Assembly (NCBI GenBank): GCA_018064665.1
Contig: JAGHUV010000001.1
Span: forward strand, 1 to 37,880
Direction: 5' to 3'
From: Candidatus Crickella caballi
GTDB taxonomy: Bacteria; Bacillota; Clostridia; Peptostreptococcales; Anaerovoracaceae
Length of the DNA stretch: 37,880 bases
A program made the position numbers and the translations under genes. A model generated the notes under the pieces. The model had not been told where the DNA came from, did not search any database, and saw only the letters and a program-made list of their open reading frames with translations. Shown piece after piece: positions 1 through 7,533 of the stretch; position 1 is the stretch's first letter, and the number at the start of each line of letters is the position of its first letter.

Positions 1-674
1 CGACGCTGAACAGCGAGCTCGACAAGCTGCGCGAGCAGGCGCATGACGAACTCGACGCACACCAACACGAGCATCATCACCACAATCATCACGATGACGA
101 CGATGACGATGAATGCTCCTGCGGATGCGGCCATCACCATCACCACCACGATCACGACGATGATGAGCACGAGCACGAATGCTGCCACCACAATCATGAC
201 GATGATGAGCACGAGCACGAAAGCTGCCATCACCACGATCATGACGATGATGAGCACGATCATGAAAGCTGCCACCATCACGATCATGACCACGACGATG
301 ATGAGCACGAGCACGAACATCACCACCATCATCACGATCATGACGATGACGACGAAGAATGCTCCTGCGGATGCGGTCACCACCATCACCACCACGGACA
401 CGATGCAGATGAAGTGTTCGAGGAATTTGGAACCAAGACAAGCAACAAGTATGAGCTTGCCGAGATTCAGGAAATCGTGGACAGCATCGATGAGTGCGGC
501 GAGGTGCTTAGAGCTAAGGGCATCGTAGAGTGCAGCGACGGAAGCTGGCTCGAATTTGACTACGTGCCGGGTGAAGGCGAGATTCGTATGACGGACGCTG
601 AAGCAACAGGCATGATCGTTGTTATCGGAACAAGGATCAACAGAGAAAAGATTAAGGAAATGTTCAAATTATAA
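1..674 (+). CDS. COG0523 (CobW-family) GTPase / metallochaperone with His-rich loop, 5'-truncated
   Basis: C-terminal part of a gene that begins before the window; the reading frame starts at base 3 and stops at 672-674. Seen: a short helical lead-in, then about 110 residues almost wholly His, Asp, Glu and Cys, bounded by two near-identical blocks (ECSCGCGHHHHHH), then a CobW C-terminal domain of about 85 residues with the family pattern LRAKGIVECSDGSWLEFDYVPGEGEIR and a VVVIGTRI strand. In this family the His-rich loop between the GTPase and CobW_C domains binds Zn or other metals, and members deliver metal or act in zinc-limitation responses. The N-terminal GTPase domain lies outside the window. 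The GAC/CAC-rich loop has unusual base composition, and a Thr/Met-rich ORF in another frame is a by-product of it. The next gene is a second COG0523-type GTPase, so a metal-homeostasis operon is likely. The family is clear; the metal is not known. Confidence 0.9.
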   Translation, partial: TLNSELDKLREQAHDELDAHQHEHHHHNHHDDDDDDECSCGCGHHHHHHDHDDDEHEHECCHHNHDDDEHEHESCHHHDHDDDEHDHESCHHHDHDHDDDEHEHEHHHHHHDHDDDDEECSCGCGHHHHHHGHDADEVFEEFGTKTSNKYELAEIQEIVDSIDECGEVLRAKGIVECSDGSWLEFDYVPGEGEIRMTDAEATGMIVVIGTRINREKIKEMFKL

Positions 675-683
675 TGTGGAGGT

Positions 684-735
684 AAAGGACTGTCCCCTTG
701 TACACAAAAATACCAAAAGGACCGTCCCCCTAAAA
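684..735. repeat. REP-like mini-repeat with two GGAC(T/C)GTCCCC units
   Basis: Two direct copies of a nearly palindromic unit, GGACTGTCCCC and GGACCGTCCCC, each preceded by A-rich sequence, fill the gap between the first GTPase gene and the next start codon. Similar GGGGAC(A/G)GTCC-type units are known from many clostridial genomes as REP-like repeats associated with RAYT (Y1) transposases; that link is from memory. The block lies between a good Shine-Dalgarno (GGAGG at 678-682) and the ATG at 739, which looks like insertion into a translation-initiation region. Confidence 0.55.
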
Positions 736-738
736 AAA

Positions 739-1680
739 ATGAGAGAAAAACCGGTATATCTGTTCACAGGCTTTCTGGGATCAGGCAAAACTACATTTAT
801 TAAAGAAACTTTAGAAAATCACGAATTCGGAGATGATGGCCGCACTTTGCTGCTCATCTGCGAAGAGGGTGATACCGAATATGAACCGGACAAGTTCGTC
901 GGGCAGCCGGTTCGTGTTGAGGTGCTGAATTCTGAAGAGGAGCTTAACGAGCCTAATCTTATGAGACTGGCAGCTCCTGATGATTTTGACCGCGTGGTTG
1001 TTGAGTACAATGGCATGTGGGAAAACCAGCGTCTGTTCGAATGCATGCCAAGAGGCTGGGTCATCGCACAGGAAATGGCGCTTTTCGATACAACGACCTT
1101 CGAAATGTACAATCGCAACATGCGCCAGCTTTGCTTTAACAAGATGCAGACGGCAGACCTTGTTGTATTCAATCGTTGCGAAAAGGGTCTGGACAAGATG
1201 CCTCTTCACAAGGAGGTTCGTATTGCCAACCGTAAGAATATGATCGTATACGAGTACGGCCCTAATGATATCGAGCCTGATGACATTGAAGATCCGCTGC
1301 CATACGATCTTAAGGCAAACAGAATCGAAATCGACGATGACTGGTATGCTGAATGGTATCGCGATCTTAACGAGAACGAAGACAAATACGACGGCAAGAC
1401 CTTCATCATCAAAGGAAGAGTTGCGCTTTCGGAGGAGCTTCCGGATGGACAGTTTGCTTTTGGCCGCCACGTAATGACATGCTGCGAAGCGGACATCCAG
1501 TTTGCGGGACTTCTTTCGTATTACTCGGGTCAGCAGAAACTCGGTACAGGCGACTGGGTCAGGATTACAGCCAAAGTGCGCGTTGAATATGCTGAGGCTT
1601 ATCAGGAAAAGGGCCCCGTGCTTTACATAAAGAGCCTCGAAAGCTGCGAGCCTTGCGACCCTGAGGTTGCGACCTTCTGA
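739..1680 (+). CDS. CobW-type P-loop GTPase fused to a TIGR03943/DUF1980-like C-terminal domain
   Basis: Predicted 313 residues. The N-terminus carries the canonical COG0523 Walker A (TGFLGSGKTT, residues 10-19). The rest of the G domain is divergent: no CxCC metal motif follows, the usual ETSG-like region reads VVVEYNGMW, and the NKxD position reads FNRCEKG. From about residue 210 there is a second domain, YDGKTFIIKGRV through FGRHVMTCCEADIQFAGLL, resembling the C-terminal half of TIGR03943/YcgQ (DUF1980) permease subunits with their paired Cys and GLL motif. The ATG at 739 is chosen because it directly precedes the conserved strand; it lacks an adjacent Shine-Dalgarno, the nearest GGAGG being 57 bases upstream. 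An in-frame GTG at 676 is a less likely alternative. It follows a COG0523 gene, suggesting a shared role in metal trafficking, but GTPase activity is uncertain given the altered motifs. Confidence 0.8.
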   Translation: MREKPVYLFTGFLGSGKTTFIKETLENHEFGDDGRTLLLICEEGDTEYEPDKFVGQPVRVEVLNSEEELNEPNLMRLAAPDDFDRVVVEYNGMWENQRLFECMPRGWVIAQEMALFDTTTFEMYNRNMRQLCFNKMQTADLVVFNRCEKGLDKMPLHKEVRIANRKNMIVYEYGPNDIEPDDIEDPLPYDLKANRIEIDDDWYAEWYRDLNENEDKYDGKTFIIKGRVALSEELPDGQFAFGRHVMTCCEADIQFAGLLSYYSGQQKLGTGDWVRITAKVRVEYAEAYQEKGPVLYIKSLESCEPCDPEVATF

Positions 1681-1733
1681 TGTGGCAGGCAAGCAATACA
1701 GATCCTGAGAAAGGCATTCCCGGAAGGAGATAT

Positions 1734-3818
1734 ATGAATAAAGGAATAAACATGAAATCAACAATAATGGTGCTTGTGCTTACGGTAATAATGGTAACGT
1801 GCGCAGTGACAGAGCGTGCATATGCGTTTGCGACATTTACGGGCAAATCTCCATACAGCGGAGTAGGGTACAGTGCGTATTATCACAACAGGGACAAATT
1901 CGACGGCGATGTTATTCTGAATGGTGTTGACGTGTCGGTGTACCAGAACGGATCGAAGTCGAGCTGGACCAAGGCCAGAGATAACGGAGTCGATTTTGCA
2001 ATACTTCGTGTTACAGCAACGGGATATGGCAAAGAAGGAAACAAATTTACCGACTCGGAGTTCGAAAAGCACTACAAGAATGCCAAAGCGGCAGGCCTGA
2101 TGGTCGGAGTCTATGTGTTCTCGCAGGCTATCACAGAAGCTGAAGCAAAGGCGGAGGTGGACTATGCAGTCAAGAGACTCAAAGCTCTCGGCATAGAACC
2201 TGAGGATCTGGACCTTCCACTATATATGGACTATGAATTTGCAGGAAGCAGCAGCTCGGGAAGAATGCACATTGCCCAAAGCAAGGGTGAGTTCAGTAAA
2301 GCCAAGGCAACAAGCTGTGCAAAGGCGTTTTGCGAAAGGGTTAAGTACTACGGCTATGAGCCGGGCATCTATGCCAACAAGAGCTTCCTGACCGGTACCA
2401 TCGACGGAGCAACTCTCGGCAAGAGCTACAGGATATGGACAGCGCAGTACTATAACAAGGCAGAATTCACCGGAGCGTATGATGCGTGGCAGTACTCAAG
2501 TGCAGCCAAGATTGACGGAATAGTAAATGCGGAAGGGAAAAAGATTTCGACAGACGTTAACTTCTGGTACCTGAATCCTAACAGAAAAGCTACTGCTTCA
2601 AATGATCTTGCCAACAGCACAGTTTCAGGAGCGGCTGATGTTCTCTACACAGGAAATCCGGTGAAGCCTAAGCTCACCGTACAGATGGGAGAGAATACGC
2701 TCACAGAGGGCAAGGACTACCGCGTCGGATATGCGCGTAATATAAAGAAGGGTACGGCATATGCATATGTCAAGGGACTCGGAGCATATTCGGGGTACAA
2801 GCTCGTTAAATTCAAAATTCTGGACAAGCTGCCTGACCCTCAGGATGCCGAAGGAGAGCCTGTTGAAAATCTGGGCATTGCAAATTTCGTAAAACCTGCA
2901 GAAGCAATAGAAGGAACTGATAATGATGCAGAAGACGGGTCAGAGGAAACGTCCGAGGAATTGACAGACGAAACAGCGGAAGGATCAATAGAAAAGCCGG
3001 AAGACGAAACAGCAGAAGAATTCATACCGCTCATCAGTCTGACGACGGATGCGGATGCGGCAGGATATCTGATGAGTGATCAAGAACTCAGTGGAGTGAT
3101 TAAGGGAACGACGGCGGCAGCTGTTAAGCAGGCTGTTAAACTTGATGAAAGCTGCAGCGAATACAGTGTACATGTCATTTCAAGAATCGGAGAGGAGCTT
3201 GATGATAATCTGATCCTCAAGACCGGGAGCCTTGTGGACATTCAGGACAGTGAAGGACAGAGAGTGGCTTCGCTTAGAATAGTGGTGAATGGAACTGCTG
3301 CGATAACGCTTTCGAGTGCATCTTATACATACAATGGCAAGGTAAAGAAGCCGAGTGTAACGGTTAAGTTCGGAAAGCTGACGGCAGCGCAAGGTGCGAC
3401 GACCGGCAACAGCTATATCAGCGTATCATATCCAAGCGGCTGCAAGGTGCCGGGCACATATAAAATCACCGTCAAGGGTAAGGGTTGCTTTGCAGGAACC
3501 TTTACCAAGAGCTACAACATCGTGGTTGCAGGGACCTCGCTTAAGAAACTGGAAAGAGCCGGCAAGGGCAATTTCAAAGCCGGCTGGAAGAAGAAAGACA
3601 GCACTTATGTTACCGGATATCAGCTGCAATACAGTCGGCATAGCGATATGAGCCTTGACCTCAAGAAAACCATAAAGTCATACAAGACGGGTTCTGTAAA
3701 GATCACAAAGAGGCACAGAGGACATAAATACTATGTCAGAGTGAGAACTTACAAGACAATTAACGGCAAAAAGTATTATTCGGCTTGGAGTGCCAAGAAA
3801 ACGATAAAAGTAAAGTAG
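1734..3818 (+). CDS. secreted GH25 family lysozyme with Ig-like and Fn3-like C-terminal modules
   Basis: Predicted 694 residues. The ATG at 1734 is preceded by GGAAGGAG and starts a signal peptide (hydrophobic VLVLTVIMVTCAV, likely cleavage after AYA). Residues about 62-285 are a GH25 muramidase: GVDVSVYQ with D66, and LYMDYE with D166 and E168 as catalytic acids, plus the WQYSS and DVNFWY strands typical of the fold. GH25 enzymes cleave the MurNAc-GlcNAc bond of peptidoglycan. Next comes a YTGNPVKPKLTV Ig-like repeat, a strongly acidic Glu/Asp/Thr linker (about 370-440), a second Ig-like repeat (SYTYNGKVKKPSVTV), and a basic C-terminal Fn3-like module with YYVRVRTYK and SAWSAKKTIKVK. The same C-terminal pair recurs in the large surface protein at 27548-31672. 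It probably acts outside the membrane in wall remodelling or killing of competitors. The next gene starts 8 bases after the stop. Confidence 0.9.
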   Translation: MNKGINMKSTIMVLVLTVIMVTCAVTERAYAFATFTGKSPYSGVGYSAYYHNRDKFDGDVILNGVDVSVYQNGSKSSWTKARDNGVDFAILRVTATGYGKEGNKFTDSEFEKHYKNAKAAGLMVGVYVFSQAITEAEAKAEVDYAVKRLKALGIEPEDLDLPLYMDYEFAGSSSSGRMHIAQSKGEFSKAKATSCAKAFCERVKYYGYEPGIYANKSFLTGTIDGATLGKSYRIWTAQYYNKAEFTGAYDAWQYSSAAKIDGIVNAEGKKISTDVNFWYLNPNRKATASNDLANSTVSGAADVLYTGNPVKPKLTVQMGENTLTEGKDYRVGYARNIKKGTAYAYVKGLGAYSGYKLVKFKILDKLPDPQDAEGEPVENLGIANFVKPAEAIEGTDNDAEDGSEETSEELTDETAEGSIEKPEDETAEEFIPLISLTTDADAAGYLMSDQELSGVIKGTTAAAVKQAVKLDESCSEYSVHVISRIGEELDDNLILKTGSLVDIQDSEGQRVASLRIVVNGTAAITLSSASYTYNGKVKKPSVTVKFGKLTAAQGATTGNSYISVSYPSGCKVPGTYKITVKGKGCFAGTFTKSYNIVVAGTSLKKLERAGKGNFKAGWKKKDSTYVTGYQLQYSRHSDMSLDLKKTIKSYKTGSVKITKRHRGHKYYVRVRTYKTINGKKYYSAWSAKKTIKVK

Positions 3819-3826
3819 GTGGGTTC

Positions 3827-4255
3827 ATGAAGAAGCTGATTGCACTTATTTTAATAATTTCGGTAGTGATGTGTTTATCGTCGGCGGTATGCTGGGCGGC
3901 GGACAATCATGGTGCTGATGCACAGTCGGAATCAATGTCTGCAGAATCGGGCGAAGCTCCTATTCCGGACGCGAATGTCACCCAAGAGGCCGGTGGCGAA
4001 GAAGTGATAGATGCCGAGCCTGCGGATGACAGCGAAGAGCCTCTGACGGAGGATCAAGAGGATGGAAATCAGGTAGACGAAGAGGCGGCAAATAACAACA
4101 CAGAGAAAAATGTGAAACCGGCTCTGACAGAACGGCTCCTGCATGCAAATCCGAAGTGCTATGTTGTAGGCGGAGCGGTATTGATCGTGCTGATAGCGGT
4201 AATTGCGCTTGCGGCCGGCAAGAAACGCAGGAACACTTATCATTCCAAACATTGA
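3827..4255 (+). CDS. small acidic membrane-anchored exported protein of unknown function
   Basis: Predicted 142 residues; not recognised as a named family. The start is placed at 3827 (MKKLIALILIISVVMCLSS), 8 bases after the lysozyme stop and preceded by GGTGGG. Seen: a signal peptide ending near CWA, a low-complexity middle of about 75 residues rich in Glu, Asp, Ala and Gly, then one C-terminal hydrophobic segment (YVVGGAVLIVLIAVIALAAG) followed by KKRRN, as in a stop-transfer anchor. Topology would leave the acidic region outside the cell. No LPXTG motif is present. It is followed by a strong terminator and is likely co-transcribed with the GH25 gene, so it may tether or modulate the lysozyme; that role is inference. 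Confidence 0.75.
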   Translation: MKKLIALILIISVVMCLSSAVCWAADNHGADAQSESMSAESGEAPIPDANVTQEAGGEEVIDAEPADDSEEPLTEDQEDGNQVDEEAANNNTEKNVKPALTERLLHANPKCYVVGGAVLIVLIAVIALAAGKKRRNTYHSKH

Positions 4256-4270
4256 CATAATTATAGAAAA

Positions 4271-4319
4271 TAAAACGACTGAGTGATCAAGCAAGGTTTT
4301 CGATCACTCAGTCGTTTTA
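4271..4319. terminator. bidirectional Rho-independent terminator after the lysozyme operon
   Basis: Perfect 18-bp inverted repeat: TAAAACGACTGAGTGATC at 4271-4288 pairs with 4302-4319 around a 13-base loop, with A/T-runs on both flanks. It ends the GH25 / acidic-protein transcript. Confidence 0.92.
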
Positions 4320-4381
4320 AAATACACTTAAGATTGGTTGGATATGTTCAGGGTGGAAGAAGTAGAATCAACCACTCCCGG

Positions 4382-4441
4382 GTGTTGTAATTTGCAAACC
4401 TACGCAATAGCGTTGAACTGACAGCCTGCTGTTTGCAACAC
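4382..4441. promoter_or_regulatory. dyad-symmetric element upstream of the AraC gene
   Basis: GTGTTG followed by TTTGCAAAC (within 4382-4399) and GTTTGCAACAC (4431-4441) form an interrupted inverted repeat about 55-115 bases upstream of the AraC-family start. It could be an operator, possibly for the AraC protein itself. There is no experimental support, and no LexA-type (CGAAC..GTTCG) box was seen here. Confidence 0.4.
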
Positions 4442-4483
4442 TTATTAACTGATTAAATTGTAGTATCCGGTGATTTGTAATGC

Positions 4484-4489
4484 TATAAT
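4484..4489 (+). promoter_or_regulatory. -10 box (TATAAT) just upstream of the AraC start codon
   Basis: A consensus TATAAT ends 6 bases before the ATG at 4496. The matching -35 is poor (TTGTAG at 4458 would give a 20-bp spacer), consistent with an activator-dependent promoter. Transcription would start at about the A of the ATG, making the mRNA leaderless; no Shine-Dalgarno is present. Confidence 0.5.
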
Positions 4490-4495
4490 AATATT

Positions 4496-5233
4496 ATGAA
4501 TAATATAAAAATATTAAGCAAAGTGAATGACGTCCTTGACAGAAGCCGCGAGCAGAGCAGCTATACCTCTTATGAAGATAAGAGGGCGTATTATGATGCG
4601 ATAGCTTCGGGCAATGCGGATGCAATAAATGAGCTTTGTACAGCTAATTATGAATATCCGACCAGGGTCTTTGAAAGAAGCGGGTCCTACAGCGGTGCCG
4701 TTGAGGCTTACCGTTACGAAGCGATTTGTGCCGCCTCGGAATTCTGCCTGCTGTCGATACAGAACGGTGTTCCGGATATGGTTGCTTATGACATACGCGA
4801 CAGATACATCTCTGATATAGGTAAAGCCGTTGCGCTTCCCGACATTTTCTACCTGCTTCATGGCATGGCGTATGACCTTGCGAGAAGAGTTCGTTTTACA
4901 AGGGTTGATGTAAGCATCTCACCCAAGGTGAGGAAGATGATGTCATTCATTGAGGACAATCTGACAAAACCGATCAGCCTGCAGGATGTTGCTGATGCAG
5001 CCGGGTTGAGTCGCACCTACGCTTCGACACTGTTCAGTGAGAAGCTGGGAGTTTCGATGAACGAATTTATATTGAATGAACGCATTGGAGAGGCGAAAAG
5101 GCTCCTTAGAGCTGACGACTATACGATCTCTGAAATTGCAGAGAAATTGCAGTTCTGTTCACCGAGCTATTTCTCCAAATGCTTCCGGGATAAAGAGGGA
5201 TTGTCCCCTCAAAAATACCGAACGGATGTTTGA
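4496..5233 (+). CDS. AraC-family transcriptional regulator
   Basis: Predicted 245 residues. The last 100 residues are a classic AraC/XylS double helix-turn-helix: FIEDNLTKPISLQDVADAAGLSRTYASTLFSEKLGVSMNEFILNERIGEAKRLL, then YTISEIAEKLQFCSPSYFSKCFRDKEGLSPQKYR. The N-terminal 145 residues are predicted helical and match no ligand-binding cupin that I recognise. The start at 4496 has no ribosome-binding site but lies just downstream of a TATAAT, so a leaderless transcript is plausible. The next gene, a Y-family DNA polymerase, begins 25 bases downstream on the same strand, so this protein may control the translesion operon, an unusual pairing since such operons are normally LexA-controlled. Regulator family is certain; target is inference. 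Confidence 0.9.
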   Translation: MNNIKILSKVNDVLDRSREQSSYTSYEDKRAYYDAIASGNADAINELCTANYEYPTRVFERSGSYSGAVEAYRYEAICAASEFCLLSIQNGVPDMVAYDIRDRYISDIGKAVALPDIFYLLHGMAYDLARRVRFTRVDVSISPKVRKMMSFIEDNLTKPISLQDVADAAGLSRTYASTLFSEKLGVSMNEFILNERIGEAKRLLRADDYTISEIAEKLQFCSPSYFSKCFRDKEGLSPQKYRTDV

Positions 5234-5258
5234 TTTTTGAATGAGGGAATGATAAACT

Positions 5259-6659
5259 ATGAACACTATGACATACAAGGAAGCAATTGAAGAGGCGAAT
5301 AGGAGAGCCGCGGGCGAGCCGGAACGGGTCTATCTTTGCATAGACCTGAAGTCTTTCTATGCTTCCGTTGAATGTGTCGAAAGAGGGCTTGATCCGATGA
5401 CAACAGATCTGGTTGTGGCGGATCCGACAAGAACGGACAAGACCATCTGCCTTGCTGTGTCGCCGTCGCTCAAGGCTCAGGGCGTGCCCGGCAGACCCAG
5501 AGTTTTCGAGATTCCCAAACATCTCAAGTATATAATGGCCACTCCGAGAATGGGTCTTTATGTCAAATATGCGGCTGACATCTACGGCGTGTATCTTGAT
5601 TACATATCCCCTGACGATATGCACGTTTATTCTATAGATGAAGTTTTCATAGACGTAACACGTTACCTGGGAATGTACGGCCTTACTCCTCGTGAGATGG
5701 CGGTTTTCCTGATGAACGAAGTATATGAGCGCGTTGGAGTGCGTGCAACTGCCGGCATCGGAACTAATATGTATCTTGCGAAGATCGCTTTGGATATAAC
5801 GGCCAAGCACTCACCGGATTTCATAGGGTATCTCGACCAACAGACATATATCAATACACTTTGGGAACACAAGCCTTTGCGGGATTTCTGGATGATTGGC
5901 CCGGGCATCAGCCGCAAGCTTGAGCGAATTGGCATAGATACTATGCGAGGAATTGCCAAAGCGGACGAGGATCTGCTTTACAGGATGTTTGGCGTCAATG
6001 CCGAGCTGCTTATAGACCATGCGTGGGGCATCGAACCGACCGAGATGAAGGACATCAAGGGCTACAGGACCAAGTCGAATTCGCTGTCGCATGGACAGGT
6101 GCTGATGAGGGACTACAGCAACCAGGAGGGCGAGCTGATCCTCAAGGAGATGGTAGAGCAGCTGTGCCTTGAGATGACAGAAGCACATAAGATGACAAAG
6201 AACGTTTCGATAGCTGTAGGCTATTCCAATGCACTGAAGCTGCCTCTTGTTACGGGAAGTGCTTCATTTAATGTGCTGACCAATGCACTTGGGGTAATAA
6301 TGCCTGCTATGGTTGATGTATACAGGCGCATCACCGATTCGAGCTATCCGGTCAGAAGGATGTTTGTTAATTTCAATGATATTAAGGATGATGACTCGGA
6401 CAGACAGCTTACGATCTTTGATATCAACAGGAATGAAATGAACGAGGTGGGCGTTGCTCGCGGAATACAGCGCGAAGAATCTCTCAGCAACCCTTACACG
6501 TCTTCGCAGGCCGAGATGGAGAGAGATACTGCTTTGCAGGATGCGGTCAATGCAATAAAGAAAAAGTATGGCAAGGACGCAATGTTCAGAGGCATGGACC
6601 TTGAAGAGGGAGCGACGACCCGTGAGCGCAATCACCAGAGGGGCGGACATAAGGAGTAG
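5259..6659 (+). CDS. Y-family (UmuC/DinB/UvrX-like) DNA polymerase
   Basis: Predicted 466 residues. Palm-domain motifs are intact: YLCIDLKSFYASVEC with D29, and YSIDEVFIDVT with D127 and E128, the metal-binding acids of error-prone lesion-bypass polymerases. The segment around IGPGISRKLERIGI is the helix-hairpin-helix thumb/little-finger entry. Near the C-terminus, QLTIFD (Q383 onward) fits the QLxLF beta-clamp-binding consensus. Length and layout match Bacillota UvrX/YqjW-type proteins that are paired with YolD-like partners, and a YolD-like gene follows after 12 bases. A GAGGGA lies 10 bases upstream of the ATG at 5259. Expected role is translesion synthesis and mutagenesis after DNA damage. 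No LexA box was seen; the gene seems to be co-transcribed with the AraC regulator. Confidence 0.93.
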   Translation: MNTMTYKEAIEEANRRAAGEPERVYLCIDLKSFYASVECVERGLDPMTTDLVVADPTRTDKTICLAVSPSLKAQGVPGRPRVFEIPKHLKYIMATPRMGLYVKYAADIYGVYLDYISPDDMHVYSIDEVFIDVTRYLGMYGLTPREMAVFLMNEVYERVGVRATAGIGTNMYLAKIALDITAKHSPDFIGYLDQQTYINTLWEHKPLRDFWMIGPGISRKLERIGIDTMRGIAKADEDLLYRMFGVNAELLIDHAWGIEPTEMKDIKGYRTKSNSLSHGQVLMRDYSNQEGELILKEMVEQLCLEMTEAHKMTKNVSIAVGYSNALKLPLVTGSASFNVLTNALGVIMPAMVDVYRRITDSSYPVRRMFVNFNDIKDDDSDRQLTIFDINRNEMNEVGVARGIQREESLSNPYTSSQAEMERDTALQDAVNAIKKKYGKDAMFRGMDLEEGATTRERNHQRGGHKE

Positions 6660-6671
6660 ACAGGAAGAGAA

Positions 6672-6863
6672 ATGAAGCCAAGAACCAGGATGTCAAGAGA
6701 ACAGAGAGCCAAGCAGTTCGCTCCGTTTAAATCGGTAGGCGGGCTGGACGAAATTCTTCGCAGGAAGGAAGAAGAGCACCGTGCCGGATACGAGAAAGTC
6801 GTACATGTTTCAGTGGAAGAATCCGAGATCAACGCAGTGTCTGAAGAGGCAGAAAACGCTTGA
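6672..6863 (+). CDS. YolD-like protein
   Basis: Predicted 63 residues. MSREQRAKQFAPFKSVGGLDEILRRKEEE matches the clostridial form of the YolD-like family (R..RAKQF.PF....G), small proteins encoded next to UvrX/UmuC-type polymerases and proposed to be functional counterparts of UmuD. AGGAAGAG precedes the start. It is the last gene of the AraC-polymerase-YolD cluster; the rplM promoter overlaps its stop codon. Confidence 0.85.
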   Translation: MKPRTRMSREQRAKQFAPFKSVGGLDEILRRKEEEHRAGYEKVVHVSVEESEINAVSEEAENA

Positions 6864-6888
6864 CTTGATGGCTTTACGAGAATATACT
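6860..6888 (+). promoter_or_regulatory. sigma-A promoter of the rplM-rpsI operon
   Basis: TTGACT at 6860-6865, a 17-bp spacer and TATACT at 6883-6888. The -35 overlaps the TGA stop (6861-6863) of the YolD-like gene. Expected transcription start is near 6895, leaving a leader of about 190 bases. Confidence 0.8.
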
Positions 6889-6894
6889 TATTCA

Positions 6895-7087
6895 GCGTGT
6901 GATTTCAGCACGCAGGAGCAGGTCATGCAGTTGACCATTGAGGCGACTGACTGAAGAGCCGGTAGCTCCGACACTAATAATTTATTACTAGTTATGCCGA
7001 AAGCAATTGCCCGGACCCGATTTTTCGGACAATCAAGTAGGCAGACCGAAAAAGTTTTCGAACTGAGTAGGTAGAAAGGAAACAAAG
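6895..7087 (+). promoter_or_regulatory. long structured 5' leader of rplM-rpsI
   Basis: About 190 noncoding bases between the promoter and rplM. Visible elements are a GCGTG..CACGC hairpin (about 6895-6915), a GAGC..GCTC pairing near 6955-6970, an ACTA..TAGT pairing around a TAATAAT/TTATTA stem (about 6973-6992), and CCGA-TTTT-TCGG (about 7018-7029). Bacillota rplM operons often carry an L13-leader RNA for autogenous control; whether this belongs to that Rfam family was not checked. Confidence 0.5.
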
Positions 7088-7516
7088 ATGAAGTCTTACA
7101 TCGCTAAGCCATCTGATATCGAGCGTAAGTGGTACGTTATCGATGCAGAGGGAAAGACTCTCGGAAAGCTCGCAGTAGAGGCAGCTATGATCCTGAGAGG
7201 AAAGAAGAAGCCAACTTACACACCACACATCGACACAGGTGACTACGTAGTAGTTATCAACGCTGAGAAGGTTGCTGTAACAGGCAAGAAGGAAAACGAA
7301 AAGATCTACAAGAGACACAGCGGTTATCCAGGTGGTCTCAAGGAAACAACTCTCGGCGAGATGAGAGCTAAGAAGCCTGAGGATATTATCCTCCACGCAG
7401 TTAAAGGCATGATGCCTAAGGGCAAGCTCGGACGTCAGATGTTTAAGAAGTTAAAGGTTTACGCAGGACCTGAGCATCCACATGCAGCTCTGAAGCCTGA
7501 AGTATGGACATGGTAA
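7088..7516 (+). CDS. rplM: 50S ribosomal protein L13
   Basis: Predicted 142 residues, the normal length. Diagnostic L13 segments include [61 protein letters not shown] and [25 protein letters not shown]. It is a large-subunit protein that binds 23S rRNA early in assembly. GAAAGGAAAC precedes the ATG. rpsI follows 17 bases downstream in the standard rplM-rpsI operon. Codon use is strongly biased, as for a highly expressed gene. Confidence 0.98.
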   Translation: MKSYIAKPSDIERKWYVIDAEGKTLGKLAVEAAMILRGKKKPTYTPHIDTGDYVVVINAEKVAVTGKKENEKIYKRHSGYPGGLKETTLGEMRAKKPEDIILHAVKGMMPKGKLGRQMFKKLKVYAGPEHPHAALKPEVWTW

Positions 7517-7533
7517 GGAAGGAGGATTAGAAA

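Noticed and set aside
43-528. 161-codon Thr/Met/Ile-rich frame
   Set aside because: It is the +1 shadow of the GAC/CAC-rich His loop; the adjacent frame gives a continuous CobW C-terminal protein.
811-1764. 317-codon minus-strand frame opposite the second GTPase
   Set aside because: No domain pattern or RBS, while the plus strand encodes clear motifs.
4320-4495. LexA (SOS) box upstream of the AraC-polymerase operon
   Set aside because: No CGAAC-N4-GTTCG-type site was found; only a different dyad is present.
5106-5810. 234-codon minus-strand frame opposite the polymerase
   Set aside because: Shadow of a well-supported Y-family polymerase; no family features.
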